Origin: Trichoplax sp. H2
Taxonomy: Eukaryota > Placozoa > Uniplacotomia > Trichoplacea
Direction of reading: 5' to 3'
DNA: 64,000 nt
Assembly (NCBI GenBank): GCA_003344405.1
Contig: NOWV01000022.1
Coordinates: forward strand, 186,001 to 250,000
Part shown: positions 51,374 through 63,726 of the stretch, in pieces
How the letters are laid out: the number at the start of each line of letters is the position of its first letter
Numbering within the stretch: the first letter of the stretch is position 1
Made by a program: the position numbers and the translations under genes
Notes under the pieces: model-generated
Told to the model about the DNA's origin: nothing
The model's database searches: none
The model's input: only the letters and a program-made list of their open reading frames with translations

Positions 51374-52562
51374 ATAGTTATATTAACCTGACATTGATTT
51401 CAAAGTAATTATTATAGTTGAAAGAAAATATAAAATATAAAGATCCCATGATGCTCTACAGTTATAGTTCTCTTTTTCATTTATTCTGAATTTATGTTAC
51501 ATTAGAATTGTGCTACTTTGTAATGAAATATACATGTAGAGCAGTAGCACGCGATTATAAGCCACTGTAAGTTTGTATTGGCAAGCTGTATACATTTTAA
51601 TGTACTTATATATAGTAAATTTTAGGCTTTACCGTTTAATTGTATAATATACGTACGTATTTATTGTAAAATATATGTCCTGGTGTTAGTACATAATTAT
51701 TGTGCAACTTTTAGTACGCATATTTGTCACCAAGACAAAATGACGTATACATATTTCACTTTACATGAAGCATATATCTTGTACACAACTATTTTACGAG
51801 ATTGTGATGGTATACACACTCGTATGTATACTGTATTTAATAAAGACATTTTGCATTCGTAATATAGCTACTGAATTATGATGCCCATCATAGATACAGC
51901 TTAATTGCGACGTGGTTAGCTTTGTTGTTGAAGTACCTATCTGAGCTTTTACTACTTAAATGTGCAAGTTGTAAGATATACCTTCGCTGTAGCCCTGCAT
52001 GTTTAAATTTAGTTATTATATTATTACATTTGAGAGCTTCCTCTCTAAAGGTATGTTAGATCTTTATGAAATTTTATTAAAATAAAATAAATTGTACATT
52101 ATAGACCCGTCGTAACTACGATTGGAGGCCTATCAAAAAGGCTTGCTAACATTGTAGTAAGTACAGTTATACAGTAGATGCATAGGCTGGATAAATAATA
52201 CCTTGAAAGTTAATTTCCACATTAGAAATATTGACAGATATCAATCTAAACGTACTTTCGCTATCACGTAGCGCATAGAAACTTCACTACGTCGTTACTT
52301 CTTAAATTAAAAATGATGTTATAGATCGTAATTTAGCCGAAGCGTTGGTTAAAATATTGCTTTTTCCTGATAATTTAAAAGAGAATTCTAATATTTTTTT
52401 GTATTATTCATCAACATTCAAGTCTCTAATGTCGATTTGTGGTCCTCGATACGCCTATGAATATTAGATAAACATTTAAATGCATTACTGTAGTAAGACC
52501 TTTACTAGTTTTCGATTCGAAGTAGATACGATTTCGGTTATAGAAATACGTGTAGATATATT
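51374..52562. other. 1.2-kb convergent intergenic region, CDC45 and ADO 3' ends
   Basis: It contains the 3' UTRs of CDC45 (+) and ADO (-) and no coding exon that I can see. AATAAA occurs at 51839-51844, about 466 bases after the CDC45 stop, and is a possible polyadenylation signal. Confidence 0.6.
51839..51844 (+). terminator. Candidate polyadenylation signal AATAAA for CDC45
   Basis: This is a canonical hexamer, 466 nt downstream of the CDC45 stop, followed by a T-rich segment. In AT-rich DNA such hexamers occur often by chance, so this is tentative. Confidence 0.35.
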
Positions 52563-55500
52563 CTATATGATTAGTAACCGTCTTACCACTGGATCACAAT
52601 AGAAAGTGCGAGGTGGTGAAATTTCTTGGAGGTAACAAATTCTACGGAAATGACGGAAAATAATCGTTCATTTAGAAATGATATAAAATGATGAGGAGTT
52701 AGTACTGTGATAGAAAATTAATAGGCCAGGCAATTTCCTACTTATCATCCTCTGTATCCTGTAATTGATCAAATAAGAATTGATTAACTATATTTATTAA
52801 CATTCATACATACGCGTACATACATGTAGAAATAGAAAAGTATCAAGCAGTATTAAAATTATCCTTGTAATTGATAAAAGGCATAATATAAATTTAAAAG
52901 TATTAACTATCATGAAAAATCTAATTGGTAATACCATTATTTATACTATACCGTCGAGTGTTCCTCAGGATAGACATTTTCTACAGGAATATAGTAATGA
53001 CAATTTCGATTCTAATAGTATCAATATAAGGATACAAAGTTATCAAAAATAGTAAACTACCTAAAATGATAATTAAGTGGTACGAATAAGAATAGCTATC
53101 ATAAACAGAATAAATTTAATCTTGTTCTTTGCTAGCCCTAACATTATTATTCATAATTTCTTTATTGTAATTGTAAATTTTATACAAGATTCATTGAATA
53201 TAATAGTGGGAATCATATTTACGATTTTATTAGCCTAATGATAATTTTTACCAGTACATAGACAGACCTGACTAGCATTGTAAGGTGGTGCTAAAATATC
53301 AATAAATGCCGTTGGACCACTGTAATTAAGATGAAATATTAATAACTAAATAAAGAAATTCTCGTAATTTCCATAATAGTGGGCAAAACAACTTATTAGA
53401 CAGAAAACATGAAGATTCTAAATGCACTTATTGTACAACAGTATATATTGACTACCATCCTATTATAATTATCACAATGTATTAATAGCAAATTTTTTTC
53501 TTGTAAGCAATTATGGCCATAACCTAGTTTTCTCAACAGATAGAACGTTCAAATATTGTAAAATGTATGTGTTCTTTTGCTATAACAAGTAATTTATCTA
53601 AAATATTTAGCTATTATCTAAGATCGGGTACAACAAGTATTTTAATCATAGACCTGACAGCCTCGATGCTGTGATAATTATCCTGGTCACTTTGTAAGGT
53701 CTGCACTTCATCATCATCTTTAATAATATATTGTCCACTATGAATGCACTTAATTGGTTCTACCGGGTAAGAAAAGCGTAAAAATATATTTTAGTAAATC
53801 TTAAAAAGAAGGAATATATCTTCAGCCCAAGAATAAAGTTATGAATAGCACGAATATGCATACGATGTTGCCAACAGAGGCCAAAAGCTGTAATTAATTA
53901 CTTATGATAATAATTATTATTGTCAAGTATTGAATGGTTTTATTACTATGACTTTCTTAATATTAATAGGGTATAAGATTCTTATAGCTTTACTTACAGA
54001 GTAATTAATATCTTACCTATTCGACGTTGAAATTTTAATTTCATTAGGCTACGTGTATTTCCATGTAATTAGTAGATTTATCAAAAGAGATAAAATTGAT
54101 AATAATTATTAGTATAAACCTTAAATAAGATTTTAAAATTTCATCATGATATTTTTGACGTAATGAATAAGTAAGGATATTACTAATGTAAAATCGTTGA
54201 TAATTGAAAGTTTCGTACCTTGTTCGCGCACATCCACCGCTGTCAAGGCGATCATATGACGTAATTTTCGCTTTTCCATATAATACTTTACTAGTATGAT
54301 CAGAGTTTGGAAGAATTAGACTAAATCTAGTTTGTATTTTTCCTATGATAAGCCGTTTGGTAGTGTATATCATCCGTCATGCTTGAAGCAAGGAAGATCC
54401 GGTACTTCAAGTAGAACTAATTTTTATACGCTAGAACTTTTCATCTTGACACAAACAGGTCCAATCTGCATTCACTTACATTAAACCAGTCATTTCAGGA
54501 TGATCGTGGAGTGGAACAGAACACTTTTCACGGACTATAAAAACACACAAGTTAAAATATTGACATTCGTGAATTGCTATATAGCCAGCTGGAGCTCCAT
54601 GGGGCCTAAGTAAGAATGCATCGAGTGCTTCTTCTAAAGCAATATCTTTAGCTCGTAATCCAGTTAGCTAAGTTAAACATCAGAAACACATTATTAATAT
54701 ACTGTACAACAAAATTGTCAGTGAAGTCAATTAGAAATGTTCATCATTTAGTATTTATAAGTATTCATCCGTAACTCTTATATATATATATATATAATCG
54801 CCATGCTTATTCTTCTCAAGAAGGAGCCGATAGGCATATTATAGATTTACAATATCCGTAAGAATACAGTATTCATGTATCATTTAGAATAAGTTGTTCA
54901 GCTTGTGATTAGTATCATAACGTCATAATTCTCGTTGGATATACATCATAAATTTAATCTTTTTGTAAATTAGCTAATCTATAAGTGGCAATATTGGTTT
55001 CCATACAGATACTGGATACATTACGTAAGAGAAATAGACCTGCGCTTTAATTTCGATAGAAGAGAATTGGATTAGATGGAAAGTCTACATTTAGTGCATC
55101 TGCAAGTATTCCTTAAGATAACTCATAGCCCAAGTTGGGTGCGAAAAAATTCAGAGTAATCATTTCGATGAAATAGTAGAATCGGTTTAGAAAATCTGAT
55201 CGACAGGCATATGATGCTCTTTAATATCATTAGTAGCAAAATTTGCAGTAAAGTCCAATGTACTCGAATCGACTATGATTGAAAGTTGCCGATTCAGCTG
55301 AAGAATCTGATGTAAACGTTAGTAGTACAGCAGGTAAAGTCATATACTCTGAAGGGAGCTAGTTACGCAACAAGGTAATTTACTACGATTGATGTTTTCA
55401 GTTAGCAGAAAACTTCACGATCAACATGAAGGAAAATTCTTCGTTAAATTGTTCAAATCGAATGAAAGACTAACCAGTGTACTCAACTTGTGATAATTGG

Positions 55501-55570
55501 CTGTATAGCTATCAGATCTGGAAAATGTTTTGTAAGCTTGCTTGACAATTCGATGAATTAAGGCCGACAT
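52563..55570 (-). CDS. ADO: ADO: 2-aminoethanethiol (cysteamine) / N-terminal cysteine dioxygenase
   Basis: Nine exons, read right to left: 55475-55570, 54480-54667, 54219-54290, 54017-54048, 53654-53759, 53268-53319, 52952-53011, 52742-52758 and 52563-52641. They give 702 nt, 233 residues. The start MSALIHRIVKQAYKTF matches human MASLIQRIARQACLTF. The cupin iron-binding part reads VPLHDHPEMTGL (two His ligands), then KVLYGKAKITSYDRLDSGG. DNYHSIEAV supplies the third His, followed by GPTAFIDILAPPY, RNCHYY and a C-terminal YLQEISPPRTFYCD. ADO uses oxygen to oxidise cysteamine and N-terminal cysteines, sending target proteins to the Arg/N-degron pathway in low-oxygen signalling. The three His ligands are retained. 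Exons four (32 nt) and eight (17 nt) rest on phase and alignment and are the least certain. It lies head-to-tail with USP32. Confidence 0.92.
52742..52758 (-). other. ADO: 17-nt microexon of ADO
   Basis: GATACAGAGGATGATAA lies between TTACAG| and |GTAGGA. It enters in phase 0 and leaves in phase 2, which is what the flanking exons need to keep the C-terminal CYLQEISPPRTFYCD in frame. It encodes DTEDD plus part of a Lys. Confidence 0.65.
54779..54796. repeat. (TA)n microsatellite
   Basis: A run of about nine TA units lies inside the first intron of ADO. Confidence 0.9.
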
Positions 55571-56841
55571 TTTGATCTTATTATCTTTCACTTGATCCGG
55601 TTAGCAAATAAGCCAACTGCACTAGCTACTAATACTACGATCTATAAGAATAATGAATAAACAGGATAGAGCAATCGAATCTCAATCATAAACTATGAGA
55701 GTAGAAAAACCTTTTTAGTTACGCTTAAGAGAAGATCTCTTCCTGATTGCTGAATGATTTGGATCTACTGTACTGTACTTCTTAACGACTATAGTATAAG
55801 CTATATTAGTACTGAGATATGAGAGTTTAAAGCCATATTGTAGCTATATTATGTCATAATTTATGCGATCTGGTATGGGGGCGTCTTGCTGAGGAGTGCT
55901 ATTGGTATAGTCTGATATCATGGATAGAGTCTCCAACTCCATAATGAATTAGTACTTATAATATAGGCTCAGTATTTCTTTGCCTGTAGTATGCTTATCA
56001 AGCTACGTCTATCTACAATAAAACCTACAGCAACTTAATATTAGATGCTGTAATCATCTGTAGCTTTCTTTTTGAGCTTAAGGATAGGTTTACCTATGAT
56101 AAATGCCAGTCAATATGTTTAAATTCCTAAAATAAATACAAGCGCAGCACACACATATCCAGCATAACACTTGTGAACTGCTCAATGGATTCTTTAAACT
56201 CAATGGACGGTTTCTGATTACTAAAAGTAATATATTTAGACATGGGATCAGAAACGATACTGTACTTCACAGCTTCGGTTAATGTATCATGGAAGATACG
56301 GATAATTAACAGCAATAATATTTCTAGCGCGGTATGATTATGAACTAAATCCGAACATGGATACGTCTTATATAGTCAAATACGTACAGCAACTCCAGTT
56401 TTAGTCACACGCAAGAATGATTTGTTAAGGTTTTATTATTTCATTTGCATCTTCAAATACAGAAAGCTTGATAGCCAGAATCAATCATACGGCTAGTAGT
56501 CCTGAATAATAGTTTTTTTGCCATCAATTTTTCATATTGCGTCCAGTCGCTCTCATAATGTTGTATATAGCATCTTAATACTAATTATATGACAAACAAT
56601 ATTTATTTCTATACACAGTTTTAGACAAATGCATCTTTTTTAGAAAAAGCTCAATGATGATACTGTACAAAGCTAAAATATCTCATTATATATGAATACA
56701 GAAACGACAGCGCTCTATTTTTTTTATTATACATTAAATGCCTTTCCTAATTTCAGAAAATAGAGTATGATTTCATACCGAGGCAAGACATAAACTAGCC
56801 GTCGTATGTATGAGTATTGTATCACTATCTATACACATTGA
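55571..56841. other. 1.3-kb intergenic region between the USP32 stop and the ADO start
   Basis: Both genes run on the minus strand, so this holds the USP32 3' UTR and the ADO promoter. No exon, RNA gene or repeat is recognisable. A short open frame at 56127-56315 is without features. Confidence 0.55.
56723..56728 (-). terminator. Candidate polyadenylation signal AATAAA for USP32
   Basis: AATAAA on the minus strand, 114 nt after the USP32 stop codon, is within the usual distance for a short 3' UTR. Confidence 0.45.
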
Positions 56842-59800
56842 TTATTGAATAGTACAAATTTTCTTTACTTCCGCATCTACATCATCTTCTTCATCTGGAA
56901 AAACAACTGCTTCCTTTTCAGAGAAATCTGGGATAACCTTATCGCATAACAAATCCTCACGTTCGTAAAACAATAAGTAAGGAGACTCCTCCGAAACACG
57001 TTCAGGCGTAGTTTCCTTAATTCAGTAATTCATAGAGAAGTAATCGTCAAGATCCAAATTCAATAAATTGTTAATATTACTCATCAATCGATCATAATTC
57101 TAAATACCTTGCAACTACTGTCGTTGAAAATGTACCATTTATTATTCGGATTTTTCGCAAACGATACGTAATGGCCGCCGCCAAGTATTCCCGAGTGACT
57201 CTAATTACGTCAATAAAATAATAATTCATAGTTTACTAAAATATAAACAGTACGCGTATGGGGTATATCGTGAATACCTACCGCTATTGCGTAAAGATTA
57301 TACAGCGGACGCTTTTCAATACCACTCGTGGCACCTTCAACTGAAATTTCAGCTGCATCGTCAGCTTTAATGTGATTCGTATCATTGCATTCACTATCTT
57401 TTTCTTTATCATCGTTTTCTTTTACGTTATCTTTTACTTCGTTACGTAAGTCGTTATTGTCAACAGATTGCTCATTATCGCTAGTTATTGTCTCTGAAAC
57501 TTCAAGTATTTCGTTTGAGTCAAGATTAGCATCGGATGTACTTGGCGATTCTACATTTGCATCTGATCCACTACCATGGGAATTATGCATTGTATCTTCA
57601 TTGTTATGCTCTTCCGATGTTAATTTTTCAGTATTAGCGTTCGGATTGTGACTGTCTGCTAAAGATATAATTTCAGAACTTGCAAATGTTGCTTTGTAAG
57701 AATCATCATGTCCGACCACGTATTTATATGGATCCATATTCATAAGCGGGAATTTAACATTCTTCTGCGATTTGATCCAACGACCCGCAACAAACTGAAA
57801 TCGTTTCATGTGTACAATCTATAGCATTATGGAACTCAATAAGTTAGATTTCATATAATATTATTTCTTAAAATATGTGAGACAATAGACAAAGAATCAC
57901 TATAGTAACTTAATTACCAGTATAGGAGGGAGTTTCCATATTTCTAGCTTCTTAGTAGCTACTCGATGTTGCTTGCATTTTGAACAATACCTTTGTTACA
58001 TAGTTATACCGCGATATCATGTAGGACATAAAAAAAATAAAATATGATATCTGTTAGATATATTTGCAAATCTTTTACTTCCATTCTTTGCTAGTAAATA
58101 TACCATGATTCATCTTCTCCAAGCTCTTCTTCTGATGTAAACGCTCTTAAACATTTATCTAAGTCGATAGGCTGAGAAAGTTGCTGACGGCTAATCTCAA
58201 CGCTTTCGTGACAGATTGGCTATGACAAATTTAAGTAACGTATAGTTATTTACATATTACGGCAACTTATTACAGTAGCGTTCATCACATCGAACAATGT
58301 TTCGCTTTACCTTTTCCTGTGACGACTGATAGCGAAGATGTAGAGCAGTTGGATCCCAATCAATAGCTAAATATCCACTCTTATAGTTAAATTTTTCATC
58401 ATTACATTCTAATTTGCAACCATGACAAAATCTAAATAACAAGTTCATGAAGGTTGCTGTTAATATGACATCTTTGTATAGAATTACTATAATTAAAATC
58501 ATAACTTTACTTCTGCCACAAACATTGGGCGCAACCATATCCGTCTTTCTGCACAATCTTCAGTTCAAATGGGTACATCGAAGATCCACTCAGACTACTA
58601 CAAAACACAATGGGAATTTGTTAAGCTAATATATAGTGTAGTTTTCTTGTGAAATGAATTTTAGAGGTATACCTTCTAGAACTGCCGCCGTTACGTTCTA
58701 CAGGAGTAACCAATCGCTGAACTTGCACCCAAACAAAAGCATATAGATCTGAATTTAAAGTATTCGGTTGGCAAGATATTATTACAGGCACTCCGAATAG
58801 ACCAGGCAACTGAGATTGCCAAGCTAGGTAATACACATCCATTCTCATCTAAATAATACAAATACATAATGATGAGAAATGAAATTTACGCTAAATAAAT
58901 TCAAATTTATCATAGTACGTTACCATTTTACGATTCATTGCTACAACATAATTGCCATGAGGAAATTTTATCGCTTCATGACCGCTACTATCATCAATAG
59001 ATGGGCTGCTTGAAGTGCAATCAAAAATTATACCCCTATCTTTTGAAATTTTTGTCACATCATGATCGCTATCATTGCTTGATAAAGGATCATCTGCAGT
59101 AGGAATGAGCTCGTTCTTACAACTGGAGGATGTTGCTTCTTCACTATCCACATCTGTAATATCATTGGTTGATTTATTGTCAATCTCATTGGTTGATTTA
59201 TTGTCGATCTCATTGGTTGCCTCTGGTGATGAGGCTTCAACTACCTCTACAACTGTAGGCGATGAAGAGAAAGATTCGTCTACTGGAAGATCAATCTCGT
59301 AAATGTATAATAAACCCATAAAACCAGAGCGAATTTTTTCTGTATCTAATACGAAATTTTTAACTTGAGCACCAAAAAGCTCAACTAACAACATTTGGGA
59401 TGGCTCCAGTTGGGTATAATCCATCAATGCTACTTTTACGTCATAGTATCTTCCTTCGCTATTTAAACAAAGACCATACTTCGTATGAGTAGAACCATCC
59501 ATATTTACAACAGTAACCTCTATAAAGATACTATTATCCATTGGTAATGGTAAGGATAGAAATGTAAAAGGATCAAATGTGACACTAGCATGATCGCAAG
59601 TTTTGCATGCGACAGCACTCCTTAATTGACCATGAAATAGATCAACAACGATAGACTTGTTACGCTTGATATGGTTTTCCCAGGCTTCCAGAGCTACTTC
59701 TTCATCGCTTCTACCATCACTATCTTTCAGCTCTACATATGGCTTATCGTGTACACGATTGAGGTCTTCGTGTAATCCATCCAAAAGGAAGCTAAGTAAT

Positions 59801-62800
59801 TCTTGAGAATCTTGCTGTTGAAAGCCATTAAATCTTGGAGCGTACTTACAGATAGTAAGCCTCATCTTTAACGGTACAAATGATCGCGTATTGCCACTCC
59901 ATAATTCCTGAATTAATTCCCCATAACGCTTAGCAATAATACCTTTCATTCCTAAAGGATTTACACGATTGATTTCGTGTAGATGAGCTTGCTTTACAAA
60001 ATATTTAGTTAGGGCTTGAGTGTTGCTAACGCATTGCAACGCAGAATTCATGAAACAAGTATTGCCCATATTGCTCAACCCTGTAACACCTTTCTCTGTT
60101 TTTGCAACAATCCGCATATCCTTTTCTTTACCTCGCTTGGCAAGCTGATACATCTCTTCTGGCCAAGTCATATCAATATTTCGAACTTCAATAAGGACTT
60201 GTTGGCCGTCTTCTAACTTCAACTCTTCTATTGTAGCCTGCTCATCTTCTAATAATTGTGGATAATCTTCATTGCTATAGTTCCATAAGCGAAGGTCCTC
60301 CACTTTCATCCTTAATCGAGCACCTAGAAATTCAAGGACTTGCTTTAAAGTGTTCTTACGACTGTAGCATGCGGTATAAGCTAGGTATTTTCTTGGAATT
60401 GATTCATTCGTATTGACAGAAGCTACTCCAAAACCACCGAAACCACCAAATGTTATTCCAGAAAATCCGGTGACGGTTGACCATAGGCTTGAAGAATTGC
60501 TATTTCGATTTGGTGAGGTATGCCTTAAAATTTTAACACAAATCGGATATAATTCTAATTCGGCTTTTCCATCTTTGTTGGTAGTAACCTGTGACAATTT
60601 AATGGCATGTTAAAGATACATTATATATATCCGTTCAAAAATTGGGCTCGAGTATCTTTGGTATACCCAAATAAGAATGCGATGATATCCTTGAAAATCA
60701 AAAATTAACTTACATGTCTAGGTAGCGATAAGTTACAACCATACCACTGACATAGCGCTTTGAATACAGCCTCTGGAAGTAGTTGATAATCACGTCTAGG
60801 TATAAGGTTGACGTTCTTTTTTAATCTTCCCCCTTCATTTGTTAGTGTGGGGATCTATGATGGTCAGAAAATAAACGTAAAGATTAATTTTGTAGGTTAA
60901 CGAATCATTCATTCATTAAAATGTGTATATCTAAAATATTCTGATACTCACTCTCCTATTGGGCGATTCAACAAGGCATAGATTATCAATAAGCCCAGGA
61001 GCTGGTAGGATACTATTTAGATTAACAGGGCGTTGATTAAATGTTTGTGATGAATGTGATTTACTATATAAAGATAGTCATTACATATAGTTAGTAAACT
61101 AGCATATAACAAGAAATTGATGTTTATAACGTCAAATATATCTAACCTTAAAGGTCGATTATTAGCAGGATTTCCTAAACATTGATCAAAAGGGAATAAA
61201 TACCTTAGTATTAAGCAATTCCAATATTAAATAAAAACTGTGAATATTTTTACCGTTCCGATTAAGTGGAGGCATACTCAATTTGCTTGATGACAAAGCT
61301 TTGGTATGGTTGCTCTGTTTCTATTAAACGATAACATAAGTATATTAAAGAACTATACGCTGTCGAAATTTTTTATTTATGCACGGAACACGATACAGTA
61401 TTACATAATAGTTCTTCTACTTACACTTGCTCCAACATATTCCAACCAGTTTCGCCACCATGACATTGAAACTAGATACCATATGTCATTCGATTTAAAG
61501 CCATGACGATTAGCTCGATCAAGCCAACCCCTAGTAACAACCAACATAATGCATTTAGCTACAATTATCGTAGCTGTAAATTCTAAATCTAAAAAGTATT
61601 TAGATTGTAACTTACACGATTACTTGCTTTTCTTTTTCTCGCGTAAGTGGTAATACCCCTAGAACTATGTGACCAACCTATAGAAGAAAAGATTATTGAG
61701 TGTTAATTACAACTATAAGCTGAAGGTACATGGTGCCAGCTTTACCGTAACTTTCATAGAATTTCTTAACTACTATCAATATCAATATATACCTGTTGCA
61801 GCAGACTCTGTAGTTCTTTTGTATATTGGCTAGTTATCATCCAGAGGTGAAATTCTTCAATTGTAATGCAATCATCCTAATTAAGTGTGATCATCAAAAA
61901 TATATTATTAAGGTATGCATTATAAATATGAACATCCATTTTCCATTGGGATAGTATTACAACTGATTAAAGCTGTAATGTAAATTGGACTGATATTAGT
62001 TACAAACCTCATCACTATCGTAGTGATGTAAAATCTCAGTAACCATGGATTTTGCAGTTTCTCGTAAGCTATCTACAGGCTAAAGCATTTATGAGAAAGT
62101 TGAGTTGAGAAGAGCGCATAACTAAATATAATCAATGCTTTTGCGTTACTTTTGGATTAGGGGACGCCGAACGTTCACGAATTTCCAATAACACTAATGC
62201 CATATCACAGAGTTCACTTTTAGACAGGAGATCATCATGATCAACGTCAAAGATTTGAAAGCAAACTAAAAATGAAAAGCAACGACTATAACACGGATTG
62301 TACTCTTCAACATACAATATAATATAATTAGTTCATACATTTTCGCTTTTCGTTATGCGGCCCTCGGCACAACGATGATAGTCCACAAACCATCTCTTTA
62401 AAATCGATATGGCCATCATCATTTTCATCAAATGCAGTGAAAAGCCCTATCGTGTCATCGCAACAAAGCATATACGATATTAATTTTCGAGTACAACATT
62501 TACTGATAAGTGAGTAAAATTTAGGTAACGATAGAGCGTAAAAGGCTGAGTTGAATATAATACAGATAGCGATCATAATATTCAAGTATACAAAATAGAA
62601 GTTACTTTGGAATAGTTAACAGCTGAATAACGTACCTTTAGTTAAAGATTCAGGAAGTGGAGGGCAAACAAAGCGACTAAAGGTCTCTAGATCAAATTTG
62701 CCAGATTTAGAGCAGTTTTTTAGAGCCCAGTATTTTTTTTCCAGTTCCATAACGTCCTTTTCCGTAACTAAGAGAGGTAAAGCATCAAAGGCAGCATTTT

Positions 62801-63726
62801 TATTCACCTATACTATTGTGATTATCTTACCTACTAAGAGAAATAGCAGTGAAAACCAAAAATTACTTACAATGAGTGATACTTGCTACTGATTGATAAA
62901 ATGTTGGTGTAGCACTTGTATCAGTGAGTGTTATTTTGCTATTATCATATAGTAGCCAAGATGACAGTTGTATGGCTTTGGGATTAAGAGATATCCATTG
63001 ATAGAATTGATCGAAGGTAATTCTATCTCCCTTTACAAAAATAACATATAATATTACGTACAGATTTAAGTTACTTTAGCTTTGCTATTGTAGTTAATCG
63101 CTAAAAATGTAAGTCAATCTCTGATTACTTCGCTAGTAATTTACTCATGCATATTAAAATTTATGAAGCACCATACGAACTACTGTATAGTTGTAATAAT
63201 AAATATAGTTAACAAAGTGTGTAATACCTCTCCTTAAAAATTTCACTTATGTGCTGTACAGTGCCTGCTCGGTATCACTGTACTCTTTTTATTAAAGATT
63301 TTTTGACTTACATGTGAGAAATTACGAAACATCGAATCAGGAACATGGGAATCGCAAGCTTTAATAGTATTTTCCAAGTAGTATTTAGATATACTAGAAC
63401 CGCCATCAGTGTTGAACGCATTGAAAATAACTACATCGACGATTAAAAAGGGAGTTCTAATGAGATTACAGCTTAGAAGTAATTAGTCAACTTACATATA
63501 TAATTATATCAATTTACACCAGTTAATGGTTACGGGCTGTAGTTACATAGATTAGGCTAACGCAATTAAAGCGTACGACATAAAAAAGAATGTTGAATAT
63601 GTAAATGGTCAAATACAAACATTTAGTTCTTTCTTCATGACTCCCTTGCGTGATGACCAGTAAACCACTCAATAGATCTTTAAAATGAATTCCCTTGCTA
63701 GTCCCACCAAAAGCAATGTACATCAA
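56842..63726 (-). CDS. USP32: USP32: EF-hand, DUSP ubiquitin-specific protease, N-terminus beyond the window
   Basis: 23 exons are visible, right to left: 63621-63726, 63312-63430, 62871-63030, 62636-62767, 62339-62446, 62150-62265, 62008-62079, 61793-61876, 61616-61677, 61425-61530, 61254-61320, 61147-61174, 60952-61063, 60714-60854, 58924-60588, 58673-58848, 58511-58597, 58311-58431, 58104-58219, 57918-57990, 57282-57818, 57108-57200 and 56842-57015 (4455 nt, 1484 aa). In order they give calcineurin-B-like EF-hands ([28 protein letters not shown]), a DUSP region (GGRLKKN...[10 protein letters not shown]), a ubiquitin-like part and the USP catalytic domain. The Cys box is [13 protein letters not shown] (Cys codon 60055-60057) and the His box [11 protein letters not shown] (His codon 57171-57173). 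The end KKICTIQ resembles human KKYCVLQ, a prenylation-type CaaX. USP32 is a Golgi/endosomal deubiquitinase. The first ~70 residues are missing. Confidence 0.96.
58594..58597 (-). promoter_or_regulatory. USP32: NAGNAG tandem splice acceptor in USP32
   Basis: The acceptor reads TTTTGTAGTAG|, so splicing at the first AG (exon starting 58597) or the second (58594) differs by one Ser codon and both stay in frame. Such sites often give single-residue isoforms. Confidence 0.6.

Noticed and set aside
58257-58310. Extension of the USP32 exon past QSSQEK to [12 protein letters not shown]
   Set aside because: The GTAAAG donor after QEK is in phase 0 and joins to PICHESVE, parallel to human QERVVDEHESVE; the extension has no counterpart.
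62768-62807. Longer 5' version of a USP32 exon using the TATAG acceptor at 62807 (or a start at the ATG)
   Set aside because: The phase would not match the upstream donor. The CTCTCTTAG acceptor before 62767 restores the frame and gives [18 protein letters not shown], matching human GVTHLEESDIIDLEKRYW.
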